DNA of 64,000 nucleotides from JAUXFS01 sp963772635 (GCA_963772635.1 CAVYYK010000026.1:22623-86622); one strand, 5' to 3'; positions 9,867 through 23,657 are shown, counted from the stretch's first letter. Numbers and translations are program-made. Notes: a model not told the origin generated them from the letters alone.

Positions 9867-9978
9867 GGCGGGATACAGACGGTTTGGCGAGTTTTTGAAT
9901 AGGGCAGTGACTCCGCATCGCAGTGATGAAACCAGCTGACTGAGCGGATTCCCAGGGCAAGAAGGCGCAAAGAAGAAA

Positions 9979-10473
9979 ATGGCTGAGGAACAGACTACCG
10001 GGAGACGAAAGGGGAGGACAACTTCCCGTGGTGATGTCGAACGGCTGCCCCCGGGCACCCCCAATCCGGTCGACATTCACGTGGGAAGCCGTGTCAGGCT
10101 GCGGCGCACGCTGCTGGGTTTGAGCCAGGAAAAGCTGGGCGAGGCCGTAGGGCTGACGTTCCAGCAGATTCAGAAGTACGAAAGAGGCGCCAATCGAATC
10201 GGCGCTTCTCGTTTGTTCGAGTTCAGCCGGATCCTTGATGTTCCTGTTTCGTTTTTCTTTGACGATATGTCCGAACGCCTCAAATCCCACGAAGGACACC
10301 TCGGCTGGGGATTGGCGGATCAGCCGCAATCGGCGTTGGAGCCCGATCCCCTGACCCGGCGTGAAACTCTAGAGTTGGTGCGAGCCTACTACCGGATTTC
10401 GGATCCGCAGGTTCGCAAGCGGCTTTTCGAACTGGCGAAGTCGCTGGGCAGCGCGGAGGAAAGCAGCCCGTAG
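9979..10473 (+). CDS. XRE-family helix-turn-helix regulator (PhrR/PraR-like)
   Basis: A 164-aa protein with one Cro/CI-type HTH at about residues 35–95: RLRRTLLGLSQEKLGEAVGLTFQQIQKYERGANRIGASRLFEFSRIL. The segment DVPVSFFFDDM after the HTH and the C-terminal helix pair (LVRAYYRISDPQVRKRLFELAKSL) are conserved in alphaproteobacterial homologues. From memory, the equivalent gene beside lnt in Sinorhizobium is phrR, linked to acid stress, and PraR in Azorhizobium/Rhizobium is a relative; function here is inferred. It lies between lnt and metK, with its own probable promoter. Confidence 0.85.
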   Translation: MAEEQTTGRRKGRTTSRGDVERLPPGTPNPVDIHVGSRVRLRRTLLGLSQEKLGEAVGLTFQQIQKYERGANRIGASRLFEFSRILDVPVSFFFDDMSERLKSHEGHLGWGLADQPQSALEPDPLTRRETLELVRAYYRISDPQVRKRLFELAKSLGSAEESSP

Positions 10474-10527
10474 TTCGTTACCTTCGGCTGCGGCAAGCGA
10501 GCCTCCATATCTGATTTCTTGACCTCG

Positions 10528-10608
10528 CTGGCAATCCTTGCCAGAACACCGGCCAGGTCCGGTCAGGACCGGCCTGCCGGGGTTGCCCGCTCGTTTCGAC
10601 GGCGAGCG
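10528..10608 (+). promoter_or_regulatory. Structured leader region upstream of metK
   Basis: The 193-bp XRE–metK gap contains three successive dyads: CTGGCAA/TTGCCAG (10528–10544, perfect 7-bp stem), GGTCC/GGACC (10556–10570) and CGCTCG/CGAGCG (10588–10608). A metK leader is a natural place for SAM-dependent control, but I could not match these stems to a SAM riboswitch class by eye, and no terminator-like U-tract follows. Confidence 0.3.
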
Positions 10609-10666
10609 AGAGCGTCGCAAGTTCACTCTGGTCCATTTCAAGCCGCTTGAGATCGGGAGGTCTGCC

Positions 10667-11842
10667 GTGTGGAAGAGCGATTACGTATTCACTAGCGAAT
10701 CTGTTTCGGAGGGACACCCCGACAAGGTGTGCGACCGGATCTCGGATGCCATCGTCGACGCCTTCCTGACCGAACAACCGGACTCACGGGTGGCAGTCGA
10801 GACGATGTGCACGACGAACTTCATCGTCCTCGCCGGCGAGGTGCGCGGGCCCGACACGATGACCCACGACCGCTACCGGGAGATCGCCCGCCAGGCGGTG
10901 CGGGACATCGGTTACGAGCAGCACGGGTTTCACTGGAAAGACGCCGAAGTCACCTCCCATATCCACACGCAATCGACCGATATCGCAATGGGTGTCGACG
11001 CTTCGGGAAACAAGGACGAGGGCGCCGGCGACCAGGGGATCATGTTCGGGTATGCCTGCCGCGAGACGGACGTGCTGATGCCGGCGCCGATTTTTTATGC
11101 CCATGCCATGCTCAAATCGCTGGCCGAGGCCCGCCATTCGGGGGCGGAGCCGGGACTCGGCCCCGACGCCAAGAGCCAGGTGACCCTGCGCTATGTCGAC
11201 GGCAAGCCCGTCGGTGCGACCGCCATCGTCGTGTCCACCCAGCACTCCGCTCAGCTTTCGGTCGACGATGTGCGCGAGATCGCCCGCCCCCACGTGGTCA
11301 ATGTCCTGCCGGAAGGTTGGATGTGCGACGAGGAGCATTTCTTCGTCAATCCGACCGGTCGCTTCGTCATCGGCGGCCCCGACGGTGACGCAGGTCTCAC
11401 CGGCCGCAAGATCATCGTCGACACCTATGGCGGTGCGGCCCCCCACGGCGGCGGTGCCTTTTCCGGCAAGGACCCGAGCAAGGTCGACCGGTCGGCGGCC
11501 TATGCCGCCCGCTATCTCGCCAAGAACGTGGTCGCCGCCGGAATCGCCGAGCGCTGCACGATCCAGCTTGCCTACGCGATCGGTGTTTCACGGCCACTCT
11601 CGGTCTACGTGGATACCCACGGCGCCGGCGAGGTCGACGAGGATCGGTTGTCGACGGTGTTGCAGGAGCTGATGGATCTCTCGCCACGGGGAATTCGCCA
11701 GCGTCTGGGGTTGAACAGGCCGATCTACGCGCGCACCGCGGCCTACGGGCACTTCGGCCGCCAGCCCGAGCCCGACGGGGGATTTTCGTGGGAGATCACC
11801 GACATGGTCGACGACCTGCGGTCCGCATTCGGGGTGCGGTGA
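10667..11842 (+). CDS. metK: S-adenosylmethionine synthase
   Basis: A 391-aa SAM synthetase. The GTG at 10667 is chosen because GGGAGG at 10655–10660 precedes it and the product begins with DYVFTSESVSEGHPDKVCDR, the canonical N terminus; the longer upstream reading is not conserved. Signatures GAGDQGIMFGYA and GGGAFSGKDPSKVDRSAAY are intact. Reaction: methionine plus ATP gives SAM, the methyl donor that the next gene, trmB, consumes. The metK stop overlaps the trmB GTG by 4 bp, which suggests co-translation. Confidence 0.97.
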   Translation: MWKSDYVFTSESVSEGHPDKVCDRISDAIVDAFLTEQPDSRVAVETMCTTNFIVLAGEVRGPDTMTHDRYREIARQAVRDIGYEQHGFHWKDAEVTSHIHTQSTDIAMGVDASGNKDEGAGDQGIMFGYACRETDVLMPAPIFYAHAMLKSLAEARHSGAEPGLGPDAKSQVTLRYVDGKPVGATAIVVSTQHSAQLSVDDVREIARPHVVNVLPEGWMCDEEHFFVNPTGRFVIGGPDGDAGLTGRKIIVDTYGGAAPHGGGAFSGKDPSKVDRSAAYAARYLAKNVVAAGIAERCTIQLAYAIGVSRPLSVYVDTHGAGEVDEDRLSTVLQELMDLSPRGIRQRLGLNRPIYARTAAYGHFGRQPEPDGGFSWEITDMVDDLRSAFGVR

Positions 11843-12609
11843 GCTCAGCCGAGGGTCCCTCGGGCCCGGGCGTTTCGCCCCGGTTCTACGGCCGGCGGCA
11901 CGGGCGGAGGCTGCGCCCCGGACGCGACGCGCTGTTGACGACGCTGCTGCCGCGGCTACGCGTCGTTCTGCCGCCCGAGGGCTCGATCCTCGAGCCCCGC
12001 GCGCTGTTCGGCGAAGCTGTCGGCGATGTCTGGCTCGAGGTCGGGTTCGGCGCCGGCGAGCACTTGGCGACCCAGGCGGCAGCGCACCCGGACGTCGGGT
12101 TCATCGGTTGCGAGCCCTATGTCAACGGCGTCGCGTCGTTGCTCGCGCAAGTCGAGGAGCGGGAACTGGCTAACGTCCGCGTCTTCGACGACGACGCGCG
12201 CCTGTTGATGGCCGCCTTGCCCGAGGCCAGCATCGGCCGCCTGTTCATCCTGTTCTCCGATCCGTGGCCGAAGAAGCGGCACAGCGACCGGCGATTCATC
12301 GGTCCGGGGACGCGGGCAACCCTGTCCCGGGTGTTGAACGACGGCGGCGAGCTGTGCTTTGCCAGCGACCAGATGGAGTACGTGCGCTGGACTTTGGAGC
12401 ATATCACCGCGGATCCGTCGTTCGCGTGGACCGCGCGGGGGCCTGCGGACTGGCGGCATCGGCCGGCCGACTGGTTCGAGACGCGCTACGAGACCAAGGC
12501 CCTGACCCGCGGCGCGCCCTGCAGCTATCTTCGTTTCCGTCGCCAGCCGCGGCCGGAAACCGCGAAAAACCCTTGTGCCACTGGGGGCAGCGACTATATA
12601 CGGAGGTAG
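11839..12609 (+). CDS. trmB: tRNA (guanine-N7)-methyltransferase
   Basis: A 256-aa class I SAM-dependent methyltransferase. The SAM-binding motif is LEVGFGAGEHL, and the family signature FSDPWPKKRHSDRRF is intact near residue 140. The product forms m7G46 in the variable loop of tRNAs. The start GTG at 11839 overlaps the metK stop. The C terminus ends shortly after the TRYETKALTRG motif with a proline/arginine-rich extension. It is followed by a hairpin terminator before rimP. Confidence 0.95.
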   Translation: MSSAEGPSGPGVSPRFYGRRHGRRLRPGRDALLTTLLPRLRVVLPPEGSILEPRALFGEAVGDVWLEVGFGAGEHLATQAAAHPDVGFIGCEPYVNGVASLLAQVEERELANVRVFDDDARLLMAALPEASIGRLFILFSDPWPKKRHSDRRFIGPGTRATLSRVLNDGGELCFASDQMEYVRWTLEHITADPSFAWTARGPADWRHRPADWFETRYETKALTRGAPCSYLRFRRQPRPETAKNPCATGGSDYIRR

Positions 12610-12680
12610 TTCAGGCGCTCGGGTCGGTACCGATCAATCGATCCGGACTCGTTGGGCTCCACGATTGACGGGGTTTGATG

Positions 12681-12705
12681 AGGTGGGCCAAAGGCCCGCC
12701 TTTTT
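12681..12705 (+). terminator. Rho-independent terminator/attenuator between trmB and rimP
   Basis: AGGTGGGCC – AAA – GGCCCGCC is followed directly by TTTTT: a strong GC-rich stem with U-tract. It lies 60 bp before the rimP start, so it could end metK–trmB or act as an attenuator of the rimP–nusA–infB operon. NusA, encoded downstream, is known to autoregulate through such leaders in other bacteria; that role is inference here. Confidence 0.8.
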
Positions 12706-12764
12706 CGTTGGGGGTTGCCGGAAGCCCGGGCCGTCCCCAAGGATGCCGGGAAAGGGTTGTTGAT

Positions 12765-13244
12765 ATGGACCTGGCCGGCCGTGTTGAAACGCTGATTGGT
12801 CCGACCGTGGAAGCGATGGGCTTTTCGCTGGTCAGGGTGCAGGTCTTGGGCCAGAACCGGCCCAGGTTGCAGATCATGGCCGAGCGGACGGATGGAGAGT
12901 CGATGCTGGTTGAAGATTGTGCTGCCATCAGTCGGGCCGTATCCGCGGTACTCGACGTCGAGGATCCGATTGCGGGGGCGTACACTCTCGAAGTGAGCTC
13001 CCCCGGGATCGACCGTCCGCTGGTGCGCTTGGCCGACTTCGACCGGTTCGCCGGTTTCGAGGCCAAGGTCGAGATGGACTTGGCCGTCAACGGCCGCCGC
13101 CGGTTTCAGGGCCGGTTGCTGGGCACCGAGGGCGATGCGGTGCGGTTGCGTATGGAGGACTCCGAGGTGGTGTTGCCGTACGTGGATATCCGGCGGGCGA
13201 AACTTGTGCTGACCGAGGAACTGCTCGCGACGGGCGGGCATTGA
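12765..13244 (+). CDS. rimP: Ribosome maturation factor RimP
   Basis: A 159-aa RimP protein. The ATG at 12765 gives MDLAGRVETLIGPTVEAMGF, the normal family start. The core VEDCAAISRAVSAVLDVEDPI and the strongly conserved YTLEVSSPGIDRPL are present. Family knowledge: RimP assists maturation of the 30S subunit. It opens the classic rimP–nusA–ylxR–infB–rbfA–truB–rpsO–pnp order and is 23 bp upstream of nusA. Confidence 0.94.
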   Translation: MDLAGRVETLIGPTVEAMGFSLVRVQVLGQNRPRLQIMAERTDGESMLVEDCAAISRAVSAVLDVEDPIAGAYTLEVSSPGIDRPLVRLADFDRFAGFEAKVEMDLAVNGRRRFQGRLLGTEGDAVRLRMEDSEVVLPYVDIRRAKLVLTEELLATGGH

Positions 13245-13267
13245 ATGGGAACTGTAGCGGATCACCG

Positions 13268-14845
13268 ATGAGCCAGACAACGATGGAAACCGATGCCGTT
13301 CACGCGCGTCCCGAATTGCTTCAGGTCGCGGACACGGTCGCTCGAGACAAGGGGATCGACCGCGAGGAAGTGCTTGAGGCGATGGAACAGGCAATCCAGA
13401 AGGCCGGACGGTCCAAGTACGGACACGAGCACGATATTCGCGTCAGGATCGACCGCATCAGCGGCGAAATTTCCCTCGCCCGTTACCTCGAGGTCGTCGA
13501 GGAGGTGGAAAACGAAGCTACTCAGTTGACGGTGCCGGTGGCGCAGCGGCGGAAGGCCGATGCGCAGGTCGGCGATGTGCTGGTCGATCCCTTGCCGCCG
13601 ATCGATTTCGGCCGCATCGCCGCGCAGACCGCGAAACAGGTGATCGTCCACAAGGTTCGCGAAGCCGAGCGCAGGCGCCAGTACGACGAGTTCAAGGACC
13701 GCATCGGCGAAGTAGTCAACGGTTTGGTCAAACGCGTGGAGTTCGGCAACGTCGTCGTCGATCTCAACCGCGCCGAGGCGTTGCTGCGCCGGGAAGAAAC
13801 CATTCCGCGAGAACACTTCAACACTGGTGATCGGGTGCGCGCCTACATTGTCGACGTGCGCGAAGAACCTCGCGGGCCTCAGGTATTCCTCTCGCGTACG
13901 CACTCGCAGTTCATGGTCAAGTTGTTTGCCCAGGAGGTGCCGGAAATCTACGAAGGTATCATCGAGATCCGGGCGGTCGCCCGAGATCCCGGTTCGCGTG
14001 CCAAGATCGCCGTGTTTTCCAACAATTCCAGCATTGATCCGGTCGGTCCCTGCATCGGCATGCGCGGCTCGCGCGTTCAAGCGGTGGTCGGCGAGTTGCA
14101 GGGCGAGAAGATCGATATCATCCAATGGTCGGGGGATCCCGCCACTTTCATCGTCAATGGCTTGGCCCCCGCTGAGGTTGCCAAGGTGGTGCTTGACGAA
14201 GAGGCCAATCGTATCGAGGTGGTCGTGCCCGATGACCAGCTCAGTCTTGCGATCGGCCGCCGCGGACAGAATGTCCGACTCGCCTCGCAACTGACCGGGT
14301 GGGACATCGACATCCTTACCGAGGAGGAGGAAAGCAACCGCCGCACGGAGGAATTCCGCGTCCGTTCGCAGACCTTCATCGACGCCCTCAATATCGACGA
14401 CGTGATCGCCCACTTGTTGGTCACCGAGGGTTTTTCGTCGATCGAGGACGTGGCGTTCGTTCCGGTCGACGATCTATGCGCAATTGAGGGTTTCGAAGAG
14501 GAAGTCGCCCAGGAATTGCGCAGCCGCGCCCGTGCCTACCTTGCCGTTCGCGACGAGGAAGACAACCGCAAACGTGTCGATATGGGGGTTGCCGACGAGT
14601 TGGCGGCGATTGACGGCATTAAACCATCGATACTGGTGGCCCTCGGGGAACACGGCGTGAAGACTCTCGACGACCTTGCCGACCTCGCCGGCGACGAGCT
14701 GATGGAAATCGCACCAGAGGGAACGCTGAAACTGGATCGCGCCAACGAAATCATCATGGCGGCGCGGGCGCATTGGTTCGCCGACGAACAGAACGACGCT
14801 GGCGACGTGGCCGACGAAGCCCCGGCGGGGCCTCAGGAGGGATGA
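13268..14845 (+). CDS. nusA: Transcription termination/antitermination protein NusA
   Basis: A 525-aa NusA. Visible domains in order: N-terminal RNAP-binding domain (ELLQVADTVARDKGIDREEVLEAMEQAI), S1 domain (about 135–200), two KH domains (GPCIGMRGSRVQAVVGEL and SLAIGRRGQNVRLASQLTGW), then two C-terminal acidic helix-hairpin-helix repeats (AR1/AR2-like, residues 370–510), as usual in Proteobacteria. The start ATG at 13268 is 23 bp after rimP. Role: pausing, termination and rRNA antitermination with NusB/E/G. Confidence 0.96.
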   Translation: MSQTTMETDAVHARPELLQVADTVARDKGIDREEVLEAMEQAIQKAGRSKYGHEHDIRVRIDRISGEISLARYLEVVEEVENEATQLTVPVAQRRKADAQVGDVLVDPLPPIDFGRIAAQTAKQVIVHKVREAERRRQYDEFKDRIGEVVNGLVKRVEFGNVVVDLNRAEALLRREETIPREHFNTGDRVRAYIVDVREEPRGPQVFLSRTHSQFMVKLFAQEVPEIYEGIIEIRAVARDPGSRAKIAVFSNNSSIDPVGPCIGMRGSRVQAVVGELQGEKIDIIQWSGDPATFIVNGLAPAEVAKVVLDEEANRIEVVVPDDQLSLAIGRRGQNVRLASQLTGWDIDILTEEEESNRRTEEFRVRSQTFIDALNIDDVIAHLLVTEGFSSIEDVAFVPVDDLCAIEGFEEEVAQELRSRARAYLAVRDEEDNRKRVDMGVADELAAIDGIKPSILVALGEHGVKTLDDLADLAGDELMEIAPEGTLKLDRANEIIMAARAHWFADEQNDAGDVADEAPAGPQEG

Positions 14846-14851
14846 ACCGTC

Positions 14852-15484
14852 ATGACACGGCGGCCGAGGCTGCCGACCGAAGACGGTGACGGCACGTGCC
14901 AACGACGATGCATCGTCAGCGGCGCCGTCAAGAGTAAGGACGAATTGTTGCGGTTCGTGATCGGACCGGATGGGCAGGTGGTCCCGGATATCGAGGGCCG
15001 ACTTCCCGGAAGGGGTTTTTGGTTGAGCGCGAGACGGGATATGTTAGAGAAGGCCTGCGCAAGGAACCTGTTCGCCAAGGCGGCACGCAAGGACGCAATT
15101 GTCGCTGCCGGCCTCATCGATGAGGTCGAGCGGTTGCTGACCCGTCGTTGCCTCGATCTGATCGGGCTGGCCAGACGGGCCGGCCAGGCCGTAGCAGGGC
15201 ACGACAGGGTGCGGGGATGGGTCAAGGGCGGGCGCTGTGGCGTCCTGCTGGCCGCCGCCGACGGTGCCCCGGGCGGTCGGGCGAAAATGCGCGCATTCGC
15301 GGCGGGAATGCCGGTCGTGGAGGTGTTTAGCGGCGCCGAACTGGGCGCCGCCGCCGGGTGCGAGCGGGCGGTCCACATGGTCGTTGCGCCGGGTAAGTTG
15401 GCTGTCGGCCTTGTTCGCGAGGCAGCGCGATTGGCCGGATTCAGGGCAGCACCCAGCGGGGATGCCGGCGCCGAAGAGAAATGA
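14852..15484 (+). CDS. YlxR domain fused to an L7Ae-like RNA-binding domain
   Basis: A 210-aa two-domain protein. Residues about 14–95 form the YlxR (DUF448) domain, with CQRRCIVSGAVKSKDELLRFV and GRGFWLSARRDML. Residues about 115–205 match the L7Ae/L30e/YlxQ type (LDLIGLARRAGQAVAGHDRVRGWVKGGRCGVLLAAADGA). In Firmicutes these are separate genes (ylxR, ylxQ) in the same operon; the fusion is common in Alphaproteobacteria. YlxR is nucleoid- or RNase P-associated in some species; function here is inferred. It sits 6 bp after nusA and 9 bp before infB. Confidence 0.88.
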   Translation: MTRRPRLPTEDGDGTCQRRCIVSGAVKSKDELLRFVIGPDGQVVPDIEGRLPGRGFWLSARRDMLEKACARNLFAKAARKDAIVAAGLIDEVERLLTRRCLDLIGLARRAGQAVAGHDRVRGWVKGGRCGVLLAAADGAPGGRAKMRAFAAGMPVVEVFSGAELGAAAGCERAVHMVVAPGKLAVGLVREAARLAGFRAAPSGDAGAEEK

Positions 15485-15493
15485 GACGGACCC

Positions 15494-18097
<2,604 letters not shown>

Positions 18098-18149
18098 GTC
18101 TCGGCGGGACGCCCGTTCGGCGGTGCCGGTTCCATTTGATGAGGGTAGG

Positions 18150-18572
18150 ATGACGCGGGGGGAGACAAGGGCTCCCAGTCAGCGGCAACTCCGCGTCGGC
18201 GAGGAGTTGCGGCACGCGCTGGCGTGGATACTGGAACGCGGCGACCTTCGCGATCCCTCCATCGCGGGGATTTCGGTGACAGTGACCGAGGTGCGGGCGA
18301 GCCCCGATCTGCGTATCGCGACGGCTTTCGTGACGCCTCTTGGCGGTGGTGACGCCGAAGCGGTGGTGGCGGCGTTGAACCACGCCAAGGCCTTCCTTCG
18401 GCGGAAGGTGGGTGGTGCGGTCAAGTTGCGGTACGTTCCCGAGTTGGTCTTTCGCGCCGATCCATCGTTCGATGAAGCGAGCAGGATTCTCCGCTTGCTC
18501 CGCGATCCGGTGGTGGCGCGGGATCTCTCGGACGGCGACGAAGACAAAGAAGGAGATGGTAGTGGGACGTAG
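18150..18572 (+). CDS. rbfA: 30S ribosome-binding factor RbfA
   Basis: A 140-aa KH-fold protein. The ATG at 18150 follows GAGGGTAGG, and the product starts MTRGETRAPSQRQLRVGEELRHAL, the usual RbfA beginning. The core IAGISVTVTEVRASPDLRIATAFVTPLG and the C-terminal VPELVFRADPSFDEASRI are well conserved. RbfA acts in late 30S assembly at the 16S 5' helix. An acidic tail (DGDEDKEGDG) ends the protein. Its end overlaps the truB start. Confidence 0.94.
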   Translation: MTRGETRAPSQRQLRVGEELRHALAWILERGDLRDPSIAGISVTVTEVRASPDLRIATAFVTPLGGGDAEAVVAALNHAKAFLRRKVGGAVKLRYVPELVFRADPSFDEASRILRLLRDPVVARDLSDGDEDKEGDGSGT

Positions 18573-19488
18573 GCGCCACGGCGTGCCGGTTCATGGTTGG
18601 TTGGTGATCGACAAACCGGCAGGCGTGACGTCTGCGGCGGTTGTCGCCGCCGTGCGCCGGGCGACCCATGCCGCCAAGGTTGGCCACGGCGGTACCTTGG
18701 ATCCGCTGGCGACCGGTGTCCTGCCGATCGCGCTGGGCGAAGCGACCAAGACCGTCTCCTACGTGATGGACGGATCGAAGATCTATCGGTTCACCATCCG
18801 CTGGGGCGAGCAGCGAAATACCGATGACGCCGAAGGAGACGTCGTGAACGTCAGTGACGTTCGTCCGACGGAAGAGGCTATTCGGGCGGTGCTGCCCCGG
18901 TTCGTCGGCGAGATCGACCAGGTTCCGCCCATCTTTTCCGCGGTCAAGGTGGCGGGCCAGCGCGCCTACGCCCTGGCCCGGGCGGAAATACCGGTCGAGT
19001 TGGAGTCCCGCACGGTGCGCGTCGAAGGCATCGAACTGATCGACATGCCAGATGCCGATCATGCGGTGTTTGAAGTAATCGCAGGCAAAGGGACCTACAT
19101 GCGGGCGCTTGCCCGCGATTTGGCGGTTGCTCTCGGCACCGTTGGTCACGTTGCCGCGCTGCGGCGGAACTCCGTCGGACCGTTCACCGAATCCGCGGCG
19201 ATTCCCCTGGATAAAATCGATTCCCTGGGGCATAGTGACGGCCTCAAGGAACACCTGCTTCCGGTTGGGGCGGCGCTGGACGGCATCCCGGCGTTGAATC
19301 TGACTGAAGCGGAGGGCCGACGCCTTCAGCGTGGACAGCCCGTTGCGGTATTGCCCGTGGCGAGCAGGTCATCCATCAAGCACCTTTCCAGGGACGCGGT
19401 TTTCTGCGCCATGGCTATGGGGCGACCGGTGGCGCTGGCGACAGTCAAGGGCGGTGAGATCCGTCCCCTCCGTGTTCTCAACCTTTAA
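18562..19488 (+). CDS. truB: tRNA pseudouridine(55) synthase TruB
   Basis: A 308-aa pseudouridine synthase. The catalytic motif GGTLDPLATGVLPIALGEATK contains the active-site aspartate. GTG at 18562 is preferred because AAGGAG at 18550–18555 is 6 bp upstream; ATG at 18556 is the alternative. Both overlap the rbfA stop. RYAVALG-like features and the KGTYMRALARDLAVALGT segment are intact. The enzyme makes Ψ55 in the T loop of tRNAs. It lies 15 bp before rpsO, so co-transcription is very likely. Confidence 0.95.
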   Translation: MGRRRHGVPVHGWLVIDKPAGVTSAAVVAAVRRATHAAKVGHGGTLDPLATGVLPIALGEATKTVSYVMDGSKIYRFTIRWGEQRNTDDAEGDVVNVSDVRPTEEAIRAVLPRFVGEIDQVPPIFSAVKVAGQRAYALARAEIPVELESRTVRVEGIELIDMPDADHAVFEVIAGKGTYMRALARDLAVALGTVGHVAALRRNSVGPFTESAAIPLDKIDSLGHSDGLKEHLLPVGAALDGIPALNLTEAEGRRLQRGQPVAVLPVASRSSIKHLSRDAVFCAMAMGRPVALATVKGGEIRPLRVLNL

Positions 19489-19503
19489 AAAACGGAGTAA
19501 CCG

Positions 19504-19773
19504 ATGTCGATTACTGCTGAGCGGAAGCAAGAAGTAATAGCGGAGTATGGAACCGCTGTAGGCGACACCGGTTCGCCCGAGGTCCAGGTAGCCATTCTTA
19601 CCGAACGCATTCGCAACCTCACCGAACACCTCAAGATCCACAAGAAGGATTTCCATTCACGCCGCGGCCTGCTGATGATGGTCGGTCAACGTCGGCGGCT
19701 GTTGGACTACCTGAAGAGGAAAGAGGTGCAGCGCTACGAGACGGTTATCGAGCGCTTGGGGCTGCGCCGTTAG
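19504..19773 (+). CDS. rpsO: 30S ribosomal protein S15
   Basis: An 89-aa S15 with the full signature GDTGSPEVQVAILTERIRNLTEHLKIHKKDFHSRRGLL. The ribosome site GGAG lies about 8 bp upstream of the ATG. S15 binds 16S rRNA early in platform assembly and, in E. coli, represses its own mRNA through a leader structure; no such leader is obvious in the 15-bp gap from truB. pnp follows after 109 bp, the usual pairing. Confidence 0.98.
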   Translation: MSITAERKQEVIAEYGTAVGDTGSPEVQVAILTERIRNLTEHLKIHKKDFHSRRGLLMMVGQRRRLLDYLKRKEVQRYETVIERLGLRR

Positions 19774-19882
19774 CGCTGTTTGTCGAGATTTCCGGCCGTT
19801 TTCCAATCCAAAGCATAACCAAGCCGAGGGTGACGGTGAACGCCGAACCAATGTCTGTACGTATGTGGGAAGGAAGATAGAG

Positions 19883-22003
<2,121 letters not shown>

Positions 22004-22268
22004 ATCAATCGCGCAAAGGCCGCGACGCGAAAGTGGCGACCGAAACACGCAACCGGTTGTACGAGCGCTGGGAAAGGCCGTCTTTCCCCCTCGTCCGCGG
22101 TTGTTCCGAGCCAGCCGAGTGCGCGGGCGGCGGATGTTGGAGTCGCTTTTTTACGATCGGTCCATATATAACCCGAGTAACAAGCGGGTAGGAAATAACC
22201 ATCGGATTGGTAAAATGGTGACGCGGTTTCGGAACACTTTCGATGGCGCGAAAGGTTGATGAAGGCTC

Positions 22269-23657
22269 TTGACTTCTCTCCTGATATCCGGCCGGGAGCT
22301 GTTACCCATCGTCGAGGGTGGGAAAGGGGTGTCCATTTCCAATGGACTCAGCGCCGGCGCTTTCGCGGCCGCCGGTTGCGTGGGCACCTTCTCGGGCGTC
22401 AACGCCGATTCTTTCGACGACCAGGGGCGCGTGGTTCCGCAGGTCTACCGCGGCAAGACCCGCAGGGAGCGTTACGAGGAACTGATCGCCTACGGCATTC
22501 AGGGAGGCATCGCTCAGGCCAGGAAGGCGCACGAAACATCCAACGGCAGCGGCCGGTTGCACATGAACGTTCTCTGGGAGGCCGCCGCCACCCCGAGGAT
22601 TCTGCACGGCGTGTTGGAAGGCGCCAAGGGCTTGATTCACGGCATCACCTGCGGCGCCGGGATGCCCTACAAGCTGGTCGAGATCGCCTCCGAATACAGT
22701 GTCTACTGTTATCCCATCGTCTCCTCGGCCCGGGCCTTCCGTGCGTTGTGGAAGCGGACCTACCACAAGTACCGGGAGCTGCTCGGCGGTGTGGTCTACG
22801 AGGATCCGTGGCTGGCCGGCGGCCACAACGGGCTGAGCAATTCCGAGGATCCGAGGAAACCCGAAACACCCTATCCGCGGGTTCGCGAACTGCGACAGGA
22901 GATGAGCGGATACGGCCTGGGCACGACACCGATCTTCATGGCCGGGGGAGTCTGGTACTTGAGGGATTGGGCGGACTGGATCGGTAACGAGGAATTGGGG
23001 CCGATCGCCTTTCAGTTCGGGACCCGGCCGGTGGTGACCCAGGAAAGTCCGGTTTCCGACGATTGGAAGAAAAAGTTGCTGACTTTGAAGCCGGGAGACG
23101 TCGCTCTTCATCGGTTCAGCCCGACCGGGTTCTACTCGTCGGCGGTCCATAACCACTTCCTCGACGAATTGATGGAGCGCAACGACCGCCAGGTGGCCTA
23201 TACCCGCGCCCCCGTAGGCGACCACACCGAACCGCTGGCGATCGGCGTGCGCGGCCGGCAGGTCTATCTGACGCCGCAGGACAAGGCCCGCGCCGACGGG
23301 TGGATCGATGCCGGCTTCACCGAGGCGATGAAAACCCCCAATTCGACCTTGATATTCGTTACCCCCGACAAATCGGCGGAAATCCGCACCGATCAGCAAT
23401 CGTGCATGGGATGTCTCAGTCAGTGCCGGTTCAGCAACTGGGCGGAGAACGAAGCCGGCACCACCGGCAAGGTGGCCGATCCCCGTTCTTTCTGCATTCA
23501 GAAGACTCTCCAGGACATCGCCCACGACGGCGACGTGGAGCGGAACCTGTTGTTCGCCGGCCACAACGCCTTCAAGTTCGCCGACGACCCGTTCTACAGC
23601 AACGGCTTCGTTCCGACGGTCGGCCAGTTGGTGGATCGGATCCTGACCGGTGACTGA
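22269..23657 (+). CDS. Nitronate monooxygenase-family flavin oxidoreductase
   Basis: A 462-aa NPD-like (2-nitropropane dioxygenase) TIM-barrel protein. The start must be TTG at 22269, since a stop sits in frame just before; GATGAAGG lies upstream. The N terminus GRELLPIVEGGKGVSIS matches long alphaproteobacterial members that are about 100 residues longer than classic nitronate monooxygenases. The FMN region includes GITCGAGMPYKL and IFMAGGVWYLRDWADWIGNEELGPIAFQFGTRP. The C-terminal extension holds a four-cysteine segment (SCMGCLSQC plus FC), which might bind metal; that is inference. Substrate unknown. Confidence 0.8.
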   Translation: MTSLLISGRELLPIVEGGKGVSISNGLSAGAFAAAGCVGTFSGVNADSFDDQGRVVPQVYRGKTRRERYEELIAYGIQGGIAQARKAHETSNGSGRLHMNVLWEAAATPRILHGVLEGAKGLIHGITCGAGMPYKLVEIASEYSVYCYPIVSSARAFRALWKRTYHKYRELLGGVVYEDPWLAGGHNGLSNSEDPRKPETPYPRVRELRQEMSGYGLGTTPIFMAGGVWYLRDWADWIGNEELGPIAFQFGTRPVVTQESPVSDDWKKKLLTLKPGDVALHRFSPTGFYSSAVHNHFLDELMERNDRQVAYTRAPVGDHTEPLAIGVRGRQVYLTPQDKARADGWIDAGFTEAMKTPNSTLIFVTPDKSAEIRTDQQSCMGCLSQCRFSNWAENEAGTTGKVADPRSFCIQKTLQDIAHDGDVERNLLFAGHNAFKFADDPFYSNGFVPTVGQLVDRILTGD

